Origin: Hyphomicrobiales bacterium
Lineage (GTDB): Bacteria > Pseudomonadota > Alphaproteobacteria > Rhizobiales > Rhizobiaceae
Reading direction: 5' to 3'
DNA length: 64,000 nt
Assembly: GCA_900468065.1 (NCBI GenBank)
Contig: UBTA01000055.1
Location: 19,663 to 83,662, forward strand
Of the stretch, positions 1 to 8,987 are shown one piece after another. A model generated the notes under the pieces. That model was not told the origin of the DNA and did not search any database. It worked only from the letters and a program-made list of their open reading frames with translations. Each line of letters starts with the position of its first letter. Position 1 is the first letter of the stretch. Position numbers and translations under genes: made by a program.

Positions 1-120
1 ACGTCTGCGCAAGATAAGCATGACGCTTTGCACCGACGGCTGAGAAGAAAAAGGGCAATGGCGAAACCTGGACCCGAAGTGCTCAGGGACGACCTGTGCT
101 GGCTCTGAACAAAGCGTGCC

Positions 121-906
121 TCAGATCCGCAGGTCGCTTATATCACTCGAGATCAGCGCTTTCAACACGCCCTGCCGCGTATGCTCGCTGTGCTCGACCA
201 TCGCCGCCCGCGCTTTTTCGCTATCCCTGCACCGCAATACGTTGACGATGTGCCGATGGTCATCGTTGGTCTCCGGGTTCACGTCCCGGCTGCGGGCACC
301 GAGATAGAAAAGCCGAGCGCATTCATCCAGATGCGTCGCGACCATGGCGGAAAGGCGCGGGTTGCCCGAGCCGTGAGCAATCGCCATGTGAAAATCCCGG
401 TTTGCTTTGACGAAGGAGTGAATAGTCATCCCCTCCGTTGGCTCATAATGCGCGTTTGCCAGGACATCGAGATGATCAAGGTCTTCGGCGCTGAGATTGA
501 CGGCGGCCATGGCAGCTGCCGTACCCTCCGTCATCGCCCGGATTGCGAAGAGATCATTGATATCCTTCACTGTCACGGGCGTTACGCGGTAACCACGCCG
601 CGGAAAAGCCTCGATCAGACCTTCGGCCACCATCCGGCCAAGCGCCTCGCGCACGGGCGTCTTGCTCATGGCAAGCTGCTCGGCCAACTCTAGTTCGGAA
701 AACTCCGCCCCCGGCCGGAGGAGACCGAGGAGGATCTGTTCGCGAACTGACACATATGCCATTTCGGTCAACGATTGCTTCCGGGGTTTCCCAGCCACAC
801 CCTCACCATTTGCCACTGTCATGCCCAATGGTCTCTCCTGTTCGAAGTCGTGCACTTGCGCCGTCGCGCTTGATTCCGTTGTGGTCGATGTTTGCACAAC
901 ATGCAA
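121..906 (-). CDS. GntR family transcriptional regulator, FCD (FadR-like) subfamily
   Basis: A 261-residue DNA-binding regulator. After about 45 variable residues comes a winged helix-turn-helix (roughly residues 48-115, with the typical SKTPVREALGRM recognition segment), followed by an all-helical FCD ligand-binding domain to the C-terminus. FCD regulators usually repress a neighbouring catabolic operon and release DNA when the substrate or an intermediate binds. The gene is divergent from the racemase-led operon starting at 997, so that operon is its likely target; the 90-bp gap holds promoter and repeat elements. The effector is unknown. The N-terminal extension before the helix-turn-helix is long, and an internal start cannot be excluded. 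Confidence 0.93.
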   Translation of the reverse strand: MHVVQTSTTTESSATAQVHDFEQERPLGMTVANGEGVAGKPRKQSLTEMAYVSVREQILLGLLRPGAEFSELELAEQLAMSKTPVREALGRMVAEGLIEAFPRRGYRVTPVTVKDINDLFAIRAMTEGTAAAMAAVNLSAEDLDHLDVLANAHYEPTEGMTIHSFVKANRDFHMAIAHGSGNPRLSAMVATHLDECARLFYLGARSRDVNPETNDDHRHIVNVLRCRDSEKARAAMVEHSEHTRQGVLKALISSDISDLRI

Positions 907-918
907 TCACATCACCCT

Positions 919-956
919 TTGACATGAAATATTTCGTAGTATATTACGTGGTATAT
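919..956 (+). promoter_or_regulatory. Promoter and candidate GntR operator of the cyclic-amide operon
   Basis: A consensus-like promoter is visible: TTGACA at 919-924, a 17-bp spacer, and TATTAC at 942-947, directed at the gene starting at 997. The same segment holds a perfect palindrome GAAATATTTC (926-935) and two copies of GTATAT (939-944 and 951-956) spaced 12 bp apart. These are seen directly. That they form the binding site of the divergent GntR regulator is an inference from their position. Confidence 0.55.
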
Positions 957-996
957 CAGGTGGAAACCGGAACGTTTCCCGGTTCGTGGAGGCCGC

Positions 997-1656
997 GTGG
1001 GCAATATTCTTGTCATCAATCCGAACAGCTCAAAGGCGGTCACGCGATCGATGGAGACCTGTCTCGGCCCGTTCGTCGGCCGCCGCCATGCCATTCGGTG
1101 CATCGAACTTGCCAAATCACCGCCAGGCATAGAGACAGACAGACATGTCGAAGAAGTGATCCCGCATCTGATCCAAGCTGTGCGCGGTGCAAGCGCCGAT
1201 GCCATTGTGGTCAGCTGTTTTTCGGACCCCGGCATCGATGCCGTGCGCAATGCTGCATGTGTTCCTGTGACCGGAATTGCGGAAGCTGCATATCTCGCCG
1301 CACTTGGCCTTGGCGAGCGTTTCGGTATCGTATCACTCGGCCCTTCATCGATCGCCCGCCACCGCCGCTATCTCGAAAAGCTAAACCTGCAGGTGCGCCT
1401 TGCCGGCGACCGCTCCATTGACATGACGATCCCTGAGTTGGTCGCAACGGATGTTGTCGATCGCGTGTCCGCCATAGCAGCGCTGTTGCGCGACGAGGAT
1501 GGCGCCGACGTCATCATCCTGGGCTGCGCGGGTCTCGGTACCTACCGCGAGTTATTGCAGGACCGGCTCCGCCTGCCCGTCGTCGATCCGGTTCAGGCCG
1601 GTGTCGCGCTTGCCTGCACGCATGCTGACCTGGGCTACCTGGGGAGAGGCCGATGA
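997..1656 (+). CDS. Asp/Glu/hydantoin racemase family protein
   Basis: A 219-residue cytoplasmic enzyme of the Asp/Glu/hydantoin racemase superfamily, which interconverts stereoisomers by a two-cysteine acid-base mechanism. The N-terminus LVINPNSS is the family signature. Catalytic-type cysteines are seen in VVSCFSDPG (about residue 73) and ILGCAGLG (about residue 174). The start is a GTG with GTGGAGG just upstream (986-992). It is the first gene of the operon and overlaps the next gene by 4 bp. Next to a cyclic amidase, hydantoin or ureide racemisation is a reasonable inference, but maleate or arylmalonate-type activity in the same fold cannot be excluded. Confidence 0.9.
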   Translation: MGNILVINPNSSKAVTRSMETCLGPFVGRRHAIRCIELAKSPPGIETDRHVEEVIPHLIQAVRGASADAIVVSCFSDPGIDAVRNAACVPVTGIAEAAYLAALGLGERFGIVSLGPSSIARHRRYLEKLNLQVRLAGDRSIDMTIPELVATDVVDRVSAIAALLRDEDGADVIILGCAGLGTYRELLQDRLRLPVVDPVQAGVALACTHADLGYLGRGR

Positions 1657-3029
1657 CTGACCTGATCATTCGCGGCCGGATTGTCACGCCGCGCGGTATG
1701 CTTGATGACGGATGGGTTGCCGTCACGCGTGGGAAAATCCAAGCCGTAGGGGATGGGCCAGCGCCGGAAGCAGCCGCATTCCATGACGCCGGCGATCGAT
1801 ACGTGATACCCGGTGTTGTCGATGGTCAGACACATGCCGGCAGCTATCTTGGCCTGGCGGGACTGGAGCCGACCACCCGCTCTGCGATCGCAGGCGGCGT
1901 CACGACGATTGTCGATATGCCATATGATAACCCTTCGCCCTTAAGTACGCCGGACCATCTGACGGGCAAGATCGACGCGATCGGCCGTTATGCACATGCC
2001 GATGTCGCTCTCTATGCAACTGTGATGCCCGGCCAACCACTCGATCATATAAAAGCGCTTGAGCATGGTGGTGTCGTTGCATTCAAGATTTCGGCTTTCG
2101 AAAGCAGTCCAACGCGCTTCCCGCGGGTCGATGCCGCACTGACGCTCGATTTGCTCGAAGCCCTCGCAGCCACCGAACTGCCGGTCGGGTTACACAATGA
2201 AGACCAGGAGATTGTCAGGTCGCGCATCGAACGTGCACGCACCGCCGGTCTAGGCGGTATTGCCGTTCATTCGCAAAGCCGGCCCCCGGCTGCAGAGCTT
2301 GCATCAACGGCGCATTTCCTCGAACTTGCCGCCGCAGCGGGGGCCCATGCCCATATTGTTCACATCAGCCATCCGCGCGGCTTCCAAATCGTTGATCACT
2401 ACCGTCAAGATGGACACCGTGCCACCGGTGAGACCTGTGTGCACTACTTCTGCTTCGACCCGGAACACGATGGTGCGGAACTCGGCGCCCGCATGAAAGT
2501 AAACCCGCCGATCCGGCCGGGCATGATTGAGGCGCTGTGGGATGAGATAACGGCGGATCGCGTAGCCTTCGTGAGCTCGGATCATTCCAGCTGGCCGATC
2601 GACAACAAGTTCACCGATAGCATCTTCGATGCCGGCGCGGGCGTGCCAGGTATGGAGACCCTTTTGCCTGCCTTCTACACGGCGGCACGAGCCAGGTGCG
2701 TGGATGCGATCCGGCTAACGGTCGACCAACTCTGCACACGCCCCGCCCGATTCTTCGGCCTTTCACAGCGAAAGGGCGCGATCGTTGCAGGCGCCGATGC
2801 GGACCTCACAATCTTTGAAGAAGCCGATGTTGTCTGGGATTCAGCGAAGGCCGAGGACGGACTGCGCTGGAGCCCATATGACGGCCGCCGCTTCGCCGGA
2901 CGCGTCACCGCCACATTCCTTGCCGGACGCCTTGCCTACGACGGCCAGCGCGTCCTCAATCGACCGGGCGACGGGCGTTTTGTCCCGCGCGGTTCAACCA
3001 GTTGGTTCAGCGGAGAAACGAACAAATGA
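1653..3029 (+). CDS. Allantoinase/dihydropyrimidinase-like cyclic amidohydrolase
   Basis: A 458-residue amidohydrolase resembling allantoinase, D-hydantoinase and dihydropyrimidinase, which open cyclic amides with a binuclear metal centre. The candidate carbamylated lysine is K145 (FKIS), with metal histidines H181 and H237 and the catalytic aspartate D310 (SSDHSSWP). The usual HxH at the first strand reads GQTH, so the first histidine is Gln59 while H61 is kept. The C-terminus has the usual amidohydrolase composite-domain pattern. It overlaps the racemase by 4 bp, suggesting translational coupling. The exact substrate is not readable from sequence; a hydantoin, ureide or related ring is inferred from family and neighbours. 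Confidence 0.9.
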   Translation: MTDLIIRGRIVTPRGMLDDGWVAVTRGKIQAVGDGPAPEAAAFHDAGDRYVIPGVVDGQTHAGSYLGLAGLEPTTRSAIAGGVTTIVDMPYDNPSPLSTPDHLTGKIDAIGRYAHADVALYATVMPGQPLDHIKALEHGGVVAFKISAFESSPTRFPRVDAALTLDLLEALAATELPVGLHNEDQEIVRSRIERARTAGLGGIAVHSQSRPPAAELASTAHFLELAAAAGAHAHIVHISHPRGFQIVDHYRQDGHRATGETCVHYFCFDPEHDGAELGARMKVNPPIRPGMIEALWDEITADRVAFVSSDHSSWPIDNKFTDSIFDAGAGVPGMETLLPAFYTAARARCVDAIRLTVDQLCTRPARFFGLSQRKGAIVAGADADLTIFEEADVVWDSAKAEDGLRWSPYDGRRFAGRVTATFLAGRLAYDGQRVLNRPGDGRFVPRGSTSWFSGETNK

Positions 3030-3424
3030 GCCTCGCCAACACCGCTCGCCCGAACGACGGACATGTGGAGAAGGCTATCACCTTCTTCTACTACAAGGAC
3101 CTGCCAAGGGCCTTTGCCTTTTACACCCAAATCTTGGGCTTCCCGCTTGAGATTGACCAAGGCTGGTCAAAAATACTCCGTATCGCACAAAGTGCCTATG
3201 TCGGGCTGGTAGACGAAACGCGCGGCATGCACCAGACACACCCCATCAAGCCGGTGCAATTATGCATCCGCGTGCCAGACGTCGATGCATGGCATGCCTA
3301 TCTCGCCGCCCACCAGGCGCCGAGCCTGACGCAGCCGCGTGACAGCGCAGGTCTTGGCATTCGCGCTTTCGTTTTCGAAGACCCGGAAGGTTACCAGGTC
3401 GAGGTTCAGTCCGTGCTTCGCTGA
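3026..3424 (+). CDS. VOC (glyoxalase/bleomycin-resistance/dioxygenase) family protein
   Basis: A 132-residue single-domain VOC protein. It shows the paired beta-alpha-beta-beta-beta pattern, beginning at FYYKDLPRAFAFYTQILGF and ending with FEDPEGYQVEVQS, the standard C-terminal motif carrying a metal-ligand glutamate. The ATG at 3026 is chosen because it forms an ATGA overlap with the preceding stop; an upstream in-frame start at 3002 would overlap further. VOC proteins do isomerisation, epimerisation, dioxygenation or lyase chemistry, and the reaction here is not predictable. Its place between the cyclic amidase and the importer points to a step in the same pathway. Confidence 0.88.
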   Translation: MSLANTARPNDGHVEKAITFFYYKDLPRAFAFYTQILGFPLEIDQGWSKILRIAQSAYVGLVDETRGMHQTHPIKPVQLCIRVPDVDAWHAYLAAHQAPSLTQPRDSAGLGIRAFVFEDPEGYQVEVQSVLR

Positions 3425-3468
3425 TAGCCTCGCATGCTTCTCATCACCAACAAAAAAAGGGGAATACG

Positions 3469-5037
3469 ATGATGAATCTACGCTTGATTGCAACAAAAGG
3501 AATCCTGTTCGCAGGTGCTCTTCTTCTAGCCTCAACTGCCTTGAGCAACCAACTGTACGCCAAATCGCTGACCGTCGGCCTCACGTCCGATGCTGTCAAC
3601 CTCGACCCCCAGGCGGGCGAGGAGCTATCGAGCAACATCCTGTTTTATCATATCTACGACCCCCTGGTGCGCCGAAACGCCGACCTCACCTTCGGTCCGG
3701 GCCTTGCGGAAAGCTGGAAGCTCACCGACGACACCACTTGGCTCTTCAGCTTGCGCAAGGGCGTCAAATTCCATAACGGCGAGGAACTCAAGGCATCCGA
3801 CGTGGTGTTCACCCTCGATCGTCTAAAGAAGTCGCTGATGGCCAATCTGGGGGCCAACATCGCCTCGTTCAAGGCGATCGACGACCACACAGTCGAGATC
3901 AAGACACCGCGTCCCTATGCGGTGCTGCCGAACGACCTCGCTGCGGTTCTCATCCTCAACGCAAAATACGTCAAGGAAGCCGGCGACGAACAGGCGGACT
4001 TGAAGCCGATCGGCACAGGTCCCTACAAGCTCGTCGAATGGGTCAAGGAAGATCACATCACGCTGGAGGCGAACAAGGACTACTATGCAGGTCCGGCAAA
4101 GCTCGACACGGTGGTCTTTCGTCCGATCACCAATGGCGCAACGCGAACGGCTGCACTCTTGACCGGCGAAGTCGATGTGATCCAGGACCTCAACGTGCGC
4201 GACGTCGAGCGTGTCAAGAGCGATGATCGCTATAAGGTGTTGATGCGGCCAAGCCTGCTCAATGTTGTTCTCTCGATCGACCAGCGCGACAAGAGCCCGA
4301 CCATCGATCTCGACAAGAACCCGATGACCGATCGCCGCGTGCGTGAAGCGATGGTGCGCGCCATTGATGTCAGCGCCATTAACAAGGTGATTATGAACGG
4401 TCTGTCCACGCCGTCCGAACAGTATGTGCCGGCCTCCCACACCGGTTATTTGGACGGAGCAAGCTTCCGTGACATGTATCCGTTCGACCCGGGGAAAGCG
4501 GCAGCCCTCATGGCTGAAGCTGGGTATGCCGATGGCTTCACAGTGACGCTCGACGCCACCAACAACCGCTATGTCAACGATCAGCAGATCGTCCAGGCGC
4601 TCGCCAGCATGCTGGGCAAGATCAAGATCAACCTGAAGCTTAACCTGATGCCGAAGTCGAACTTCTTCAGCTACATCCGGGTGCCGAGCGACAAGTCCAG
4701 CCTGATCATGAGTGGCTGGGATGTTCCTTCGGGTGACGGCGGCTCGATGTACAGCGTGATGTTCTACTCACGTGGCAAGAAAGAGGGCTACGGCCAGGTC
4801 AACCGCGGCAGCTACTCCAACGCGCAGGTGGACGCCCTCATCGACAAGGCTGACGCTACCTCGAAGCTCGTTGAACGCGACGAATTTCTCCAGCAGGCGA
4901 CTAAAATTCTCATGACGGATATCCCGATGATCCCGCTTCACTACGAGCAGGATCTCTATGCGGCCAAGACGAATGTCGAGATCACGCCCCGGGCCGACAA
5001 GTTCCTCTGGGCCTATGAGATCGACGTGAAGGAATAG
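3469..5037 (+). CDS. ABC importer periplasmic binding protein, dipeptide/oligopeptide family 5
   Basis: A 522-residue periplasmic binding protein (SBP_bac_5) with an N-terminal Sec signal peptide (hydrophobic stretch about residues 10-24, probable cleavage near NQLYA-KS). The family core is clear: the PQAGEELSSNI start of domain I, the LRKGVKFHNGEELKASDVVF block, and the IGTGPYKLVEW block. It feeds the permease and ATPase genes that follow. Family 5 proteins bind peptides, opines, glycosides and other small solutes. The operon enzymes suggest a cyclic amide or its amino-acid-like derivative. A GGGG-containing ribosome binding site lies just before the two possible ATG starts (3469 and 3472). 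Confidence 0.94.
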   Translation: MMNLRLIATKGILFAGALLLASTALSNQLYAKSLTVGLTSDAVNLDPQAGEELSSNILFYHIYDPLVRRNADLTFGPGLAESWKLTDDTTWLFSLRKGVKFHNGEELKASDVVFTLDRLKKSLMANLGANIASFKAIDDHTVEIKTPRPYAVLPNDLAAVLILNAKYVKEAGDEQADLKPIGTGPYKLVEWVKEDHITLEANKDYYAGPAKLDTVVFRPITNGATRTAALLTGEVDVIQDLNVRDVERVKSDDRYKVLMRPSLLNVVLSIDQRDKSPTIDLDKNPMTDRRVREAMVRAIDVSAINKVIMNGLSTPSEQYVPASHTGYLDGASFRDMYPFDPGKAAALMAEAGYADGFTVTLDATNNRYVNDQQIVQALASMLGKIKINLKLNLMPKSNFFSYIRVPSDKSSLIMSGWDVPSGDGGSMYSVMFYSRGKKEGYGQVNRGSYSNAQVDALIDKADATSKLVERDEFLQQATKILMTDIPMIPLHYEQDLYAAKTNVEITPRADKFLWAYEIDVKE

Positions 5038-5055
5038 CAGGCCTTCAGCGCACGA

Positions 5056-5079
5056 GGGTGCCGGACAAACCCGGCGCCC
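5056..5079 (+). promoter_or_regulatory. Intra-operon hairpin after the binding-protein gene
   Basis: GGGTGCCGG (5056-5064) pairs with CCGGCGCCC (5071-5079) across a 6-nt loop, with one G.U pair. No U-tract follows. Such stable hairpins after a binding-protein gene commonly protect its mRNA or partly attenuate downstream transcription, so that binding protein exceeds permease. That role is inferred here. Confidence 0.55.
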
Positions 5080-5114
5080 TTCCTTTCAGTCTCTAATCTG
5101 ATGGAACACCGGTC

Positions 5115-6080
5115 TTGCTTGGTTACACAATAAAACGGCTCCTCCAGATGGTGCTGGTTCTCTTTGTGGTGTCAATCATCGTCTTCTTGATGATGAGCTT
5201 CACCGGAGATCCGGTCTTCATGGTGATCCCAATCGATTCCACACAAGCCGAAATCGAGCAGGCGCGCCGTCTTCTCGGCCTCGATCAATCGCTTTTCAGT
5301 CAGTATTGGATCTTTCTGTCCAACTTGCTGCAGGGCGATTTCGGACGATCTTATGTTTTCCGGCAGCCGGCGATGGACCTTATCCTCGAGCGCCTGCCTG
5401 CGACCATGGAAATGGTCCTGGTTGCCATGGCATTTGCCACGCTGATCGCCATTCCACTCGGCGTCTACGCCGGCGCCAACCCTAACCGCACCGCTTCTCG
5501 CGGCATCATGGCCGCATCGCTTTTCGGTATCTCTTTGCCGGGATTTTGGGTTGGCATGATGCTGATCTACTTTTTTTCGGTCCGCCACCCGTTTCTGCCG
5601 TCGTCGGGCCGGGGCGAGACGATCGAAATTCTCGGGCTGCGCCTCTCGATCTTCACGGCGGATGGTTGGTCGCACATCCTTCTTCCGGCGGTTACCCTGG
5701 CACTAGCCACCCTCGCCATCATCCTGCGCATCACGCGCGCCGGCATGATGGAGGTGATGCGGCAAGACTATATCCGGTTTGCACGCGCAAAAGGCGCCTC
5801 GCGGACACACATCCTGTTCGCACACGGGCTGAAGAACGCCCTCATCCCTGTCGTAACAATCTTCGGTCTGCAGCTTGGCGACCTTATCGCCTTTGCTACT
5901 ATCACCGAGACGATCTTCGCATGGCCGGGTACCGGCAAGCTCCTGATTGATTCCATCTATCGCGGCGACCGACCCGTCATCGTCGTCTACCTGATGCTGA
6001 CCGCCTTCATTTTCGTCGTCATCAACTTCCTCGTCGACATCGTCTATACGGTGATCGACCCTCGTATCACCGTCAAGTGA
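5115..6080 (+). CDS. ABC importer permease, DppB/OppB type
   Basis: A 321-residue inner-membrane permease of the dipeptide/nickel type. A first transmembrane helix is at about residues 10-30, followed by a periplasmic region and five more helices. The cytoplasmic EAA-type loop (RFARAKGASRTHILFAHGLKNA) that contacts the ATPase is at about residues 216-240. The start appears to be TTG at 5115, giving the typical LGYTIKRLLQ N-terminus; no better ATG lies nearby. It pairs with the DppC-type permease 7 bp downstream. Confidence 0.93.
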   Translation: MLGYTIKRLLQMVLVLFVVSIIVFLMMSFTGDPVFMVIPIDSTQAEIEQARRLLGLDQSLFSQYWIFLSNLLQGDFGRSYVFRQPAMDLILERLPATMEMVLVAMAFATLIAIPLGVYAGANPNRTASRGIMAASLFGISLPGFWVGMMLIYFFSVRHPFLPSSGRGETIEILGLRLSIFTADGWSHILLPAVTLALATLAIILRITRAGMMEVMRQDYIRFARAKGASRTHILFAHGLKNALIPVVTIFGLQLGDLIAFATITETIFAWPGTGKLLIDSIYRGDRPVIVVYLMLTAFIFVVINFLVDIVYTVIDPRITVK

Positions 6081-6087
6081 GGGCCAG

Positions 6088-6960
6088 ATGCAGCGATTGC
6101 TTTCCTCCGAGTTCGTTCACAACTACCGCCACAATATTCCCGCGGTGTTGGGCAGCCTGCTCGTCCTTGCCTTTGCGTGCCTGGCCATTTTCGGCCCCCT
6201 GCTTGTCTGGCAGGATCCTTACGATGTTTCGCAGCTGGAGCTGATGGACAGCTTCAAGCCTCCGGTTTGGCTGGACGGCGGAGATCCGCATTACCTACTT
6301 GGCACAGACGGACAGGGTCGCGATGTCCTGGCCTCGATCATATATGGTGCGCGGATCTCCGCCTTCATCGGCATTGCCGCGATGGCTTGCTCCTGCGTGA
6401 TCGGCACCACTCTCGGGCTCATATCCGGCTACTACGGGGGCATGCTGGATGCTGTCATCATGCGGGTTGCCGACATCCAGCTTTCCTTCCCATCGATGCT
6501 GATCGCGCTGTTCCTGATGTCGGCATTCGGCAACGGGATCGGCATGATCCTGATCGCTCTGACTGCTGTCGGGTGGGTCGTCTATGCGCGCACCGTGCGC
6601 GGCTCGACGCTCAGCGAAATCCAGAAGGAATATATCCAGGCAGCGCGCGTGGCAGGCCTCAGCGACACCGAGATCATCCGCCGCCATGTACTGCCTAACG
6701 TCCTGACACCGCTTATCGTCGTCTCGACGATCCAGGTCGGCAGTTTCATTCTTATCGAGGCATCCCTGAGCTTTCTGGGCGTCGGTGTCCCCATCACCGA
6801 GCCGTCGCTCGGGTTGCTGGTCAAAGAAGGTTTCGACGTTCTTTTCTCCGGCATCTGGTGGACGTCGGCCTTTCCGGGCCTTTTCATCATGTTCCTGGTG
6901 TTCGGCATAAACCTGTTCGGCGACTTCTTGCGCGACGAACTCAATCCGCGGCTTCGCTGA
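6088..6960 (+). CDS. ABC importer permease, DppC/OppC type
   Basis: A 290-residue second permease. The N-terminal OppC-type segment contains the first membrane helix (about residues 17-40). The LLGTDGQGRDVLASIIYGAR motif diagnostic of DppC-like permeases is at about residues 71-90, and the EAA loop (YIQAARVAGLSDTEIIRRHVLPN) is at about 178-200. With the preceding DppB-type protein it forms the membrane channel of the importer. An acceptable ribosome binding site (gagggc) precedes the ATG. Confidence 0.93.
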   Translation: MQRLLSSEFVHNYRHNIPAVLGSLLVLAFACLAIFGPLLVWQDPYDVSQLELMDSFKPPVWLDGGDPHYLLGTDGQGRDVLASIIYGARISAFIGIAAMACSCVIGTTLGLISGYYGGMLDAVIMRVADIQLSFPSMLIALFLMSAFGNGIGMILIALTAVGWVVYARTVRGSTLSEIQKEYIQAARVAGLSDTEIIRRHVLPNVLTPLIVVSTIQVGSFILIEASLSFLGVGVPITEPSLGLLVKEGFDVLFSGIWWTSAFPGLFIMFLVFGINLFGDFLRDELNPRLR

Positions 6961-6981
6961 GCCATGAGGGAGGACACGCGC

Positions 6982-7959
6982 ATGGCAGAACCGCTACTTG
7001 ATCTCCGGGGACTTCAGACTCATTTCCAGACGTTCGGCGGGCTCGTCAAGGCCGTGGACGGAGTTAGCTTCAACGTCAAGGCCGGCGAGATTGTCGGTCT
7101 TGTCGGAGAATCCGGTGGCGGCAAATCGGTCATAGGCTTTTCAATCCTGGGGCTCGTCGATCCCCCCGGACGTATTGCCGGCGGCGAAATCCGCTTTGAC
7201 GGTCGCGATATCTCAAAGCTCGGCGAGCGCGAGATGCGCAACGTGCGCGGGCGTGATATCGCCATGGTCTTCCAGGATCCTATGACCTCGCTGAACCCGG
7301 TCTATACGATCGGCAGACAGATGGACGAGGTATTGCGGCTGCATACCAATCTCGACGAAGCGGCCAGGCGTACTCGTTGCATTCGTATGTTGGAGGACGT
7401 CGGCATATCGGGGGCCGAGAGCCGGCTGGATGCCTATCCACACCAGTTTTCCGGCGGCATGCGGCAGCGTGTCGTCATCGCCATCGCACTTCTGGCCGGG
7501 TCGCGCCTGATCATCGCCGATGAGCCGACGACAGCCCTGGATGTGACAGTCCAGTCACAGATTCTCAAGCTCATGCGCCGCCAGGTCCAGGAGACCGGAG
7601 CCGCAATGATTCTCATTACCCATGACCTTGCGGTTGTGTCGGAAATGGCTGACCGTGTTGTGGTGCTCTATTGCGGCAAGGTCGTCGAACGCGGGCTGAC
7701 CGAAGAGGTCATCAGGAGCCCGGCCCATCCTTATACACGTGGCTTGCTCGACAGCATTCCTCGCATTACTGACCGTCAGCGCCGTCTGCGGCAAATTCCG
7801 GGAACTGTGCCCGATATTCGCACTCTGGGCGCTGGCTGTTCGTTTCGCGGCCGATGCGCGCACGCGCAGCCCCTTTGCGCAGAGCGCTCTCCCGAACTTG
7901 TTCCAGTGCGTGGATCGCTCGATGCTGCCTGTCACTTTCCGCTCCAGGAGGCGCTTTGA
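6982..7959 (+). CDS. ABC importer ATPase, DppD/OppD type
   Basis: A 325-residue ATPase. Walker A is GESGGGKS (residues 42-49), the Q-loop lies in MVFQDPMTSLNP, the signature is FSGGMRQRV and Walker B/D-loop is LIIADEPTTALDVT. The oligopeptide/dipeptide ABC C-terminal domain is present, with cysteines in GAGCSFRGRCAHAQPLC and a later AACHF, matching the metal-binding cysteines often seen in DppD. The ATG at 6982 is preferred over 6964 because GAGGGAGGA lies 7 bp upstream of it. It overlaps the next ATPase gene by one base. Confidence 0.93.
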   Translation: MAEPLLDLRGLQTHFQTFGGLVKAVDGVSFNVKAGEIVGLVGESGGGKSVIGFSILGLVDPPGRIAGGEIRFDGRDISKLGEREMRNVRGRDIAMVFQDPMTSLNPVYTIGRQMDEVLRLHTNLDEAARRTRCIRMLEDVGISGAESRLDAYPHQFSGGMRQRVVIAIALLAGSRLIIADEPTTALDVTVQSQILKLMRRQVQETGAAMILITHDLAVVSEMADRVVVLYCGKVVERGLTEEVIRSPAHPYTRGLLDSIPRITDRQRRLRQIPGTVPDIRTLGAGCSFRGRCAHAQPLCAERSPELVPVRGSLDAACHFPLQEAL

Positions 7960-8987
7960 TGACGCAACCCGTTCTCGACGTCAGAAGCCTCGTTAAATCC
8001 TTCGCCGTTGGCGATGGTATTTTTGACCGGCTCCGGTTCACCGGCGGAAAACTGCTTGCGCCGCCTAGGGTGGTGAACGCGGTCAACGGCGTATCGCTGT
8101 CGATCGCGCCAGGAGAGGTACTCGCTCTGGTGGGGGAATCCGGTTGCGGAAAGTCGACCGTCGCAAAAACGATCGCTCGTATTCACGCCCCGACGTCCGG
8201 TGAGATTCGCATCGACGGCAAAGATGTATCCCAGCTTAGCCAGAAAGACCTCAGACCGGTCCGGCGCGAGCTTCAGATGATCTTTCAAGATCCCTACGCC
8301 TCCCTCAACCCGCGGCAGCGCGTTAAAGACATCGTGATTGAACCTATGAGGGCGCAATCCGACCGCAGCATGAGCCGCAGCGACGTTGATGCGGAGGCGA
8401 TCAAGCTGCTGGCGCGCGTCGGTCTCAACGCAGAACAAGCAGACAGGTATCCTCATCAGTTCTCTGGAGGCCAGCGCCAGCGTATCGGCATTGCCCGCGC
8501 CTTGTCGGTAAGACCCAAGCTGATCATCGCCGACGAGCCGGTCTCCGCACTCGACGTCTCGATCCAGGCGCAAATCCTCAACCTGATGATGGACCTGCGC
8601 GACGAGTTCGGCCTGTCTTATCTGTTTGTTTCGCATGACCTGTCGGTGGTCCACCATATCGCCGACAGGGTCGCGGTCATGTATCTCGGTTTCATGGTCG
8701 AGACAGCCTCGCGCGAACAGCTTTTCGCCAATCCCCGGCACCCCTACACGCAGGCTTTGCTTTCAGCCGCGCCAAACGTCGACAAGGCGTTGCGCAAACC
8801 GCAGGCGGAAATCACCGGAGAGGTGCCGAGCGCACTCAATCTACCGTCCGGCTGCTGTTTTCGAACCCGCTGTCCGCTTGCCTTTGCACGCTGTGCAGTG
8901 GAGCGTCCGGCGCTTCTCCCACAGCGCGGCGGTGGCAGCGTTGCCTGCCATCTACACGATACCGTTCCGGAGGCCTTCCCGACATGA
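7959..8987 (+). CDS. ABC importer ATPase, DppF/OppF type
   Basis: A 342-residue ATPase partner of the preceding gene. Walker A is GESGCGKST (from residue 59), the signature FSGGQRQRIGIARAL, and Walker B LIIADEPVSALDVS, followed by the cysteine-bearing C-terminal domain (GCCFRTRCPLAFARC, then ACHLH). The ATG at 7959 shares its A with the previous stop and has CAGGAGG 8 bp upstream; longer in-frame extensions are overlap artefacts. With the DppD-type ATPase it forms the heterodimeric motor of the importer. Confidence 0.93.
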   Translation: MTQPVLDVRSLVKSFAVGDGIFDRLRFTGGKLLAPPRVVNAVNGVSLSIAPGEVLALVGESGCGKSTVAKTIARIHAPTSGEIRIDGKDVSQLSQKDLRPVRRELQMIFQDPYASLNPRQRVKDIVIEPMRAQSDRSMSRSDVDAEAIKLLARVGLNAEQADRYPHQFSGGQRQRIGIARALSVRPKLIIADEPVSALDVSIQAQILNLMMDLRDEFGLSYLFVSHDLSVVHHIADRVAVMYLGFMVETASREQLFANPRHPYTQALLSAAPNVDKALRKPQAEITGEVPSALNLPSGCCFRTRCPLAFARCAVERPALLPQRGGGSVACHLHDTVPEAFPT

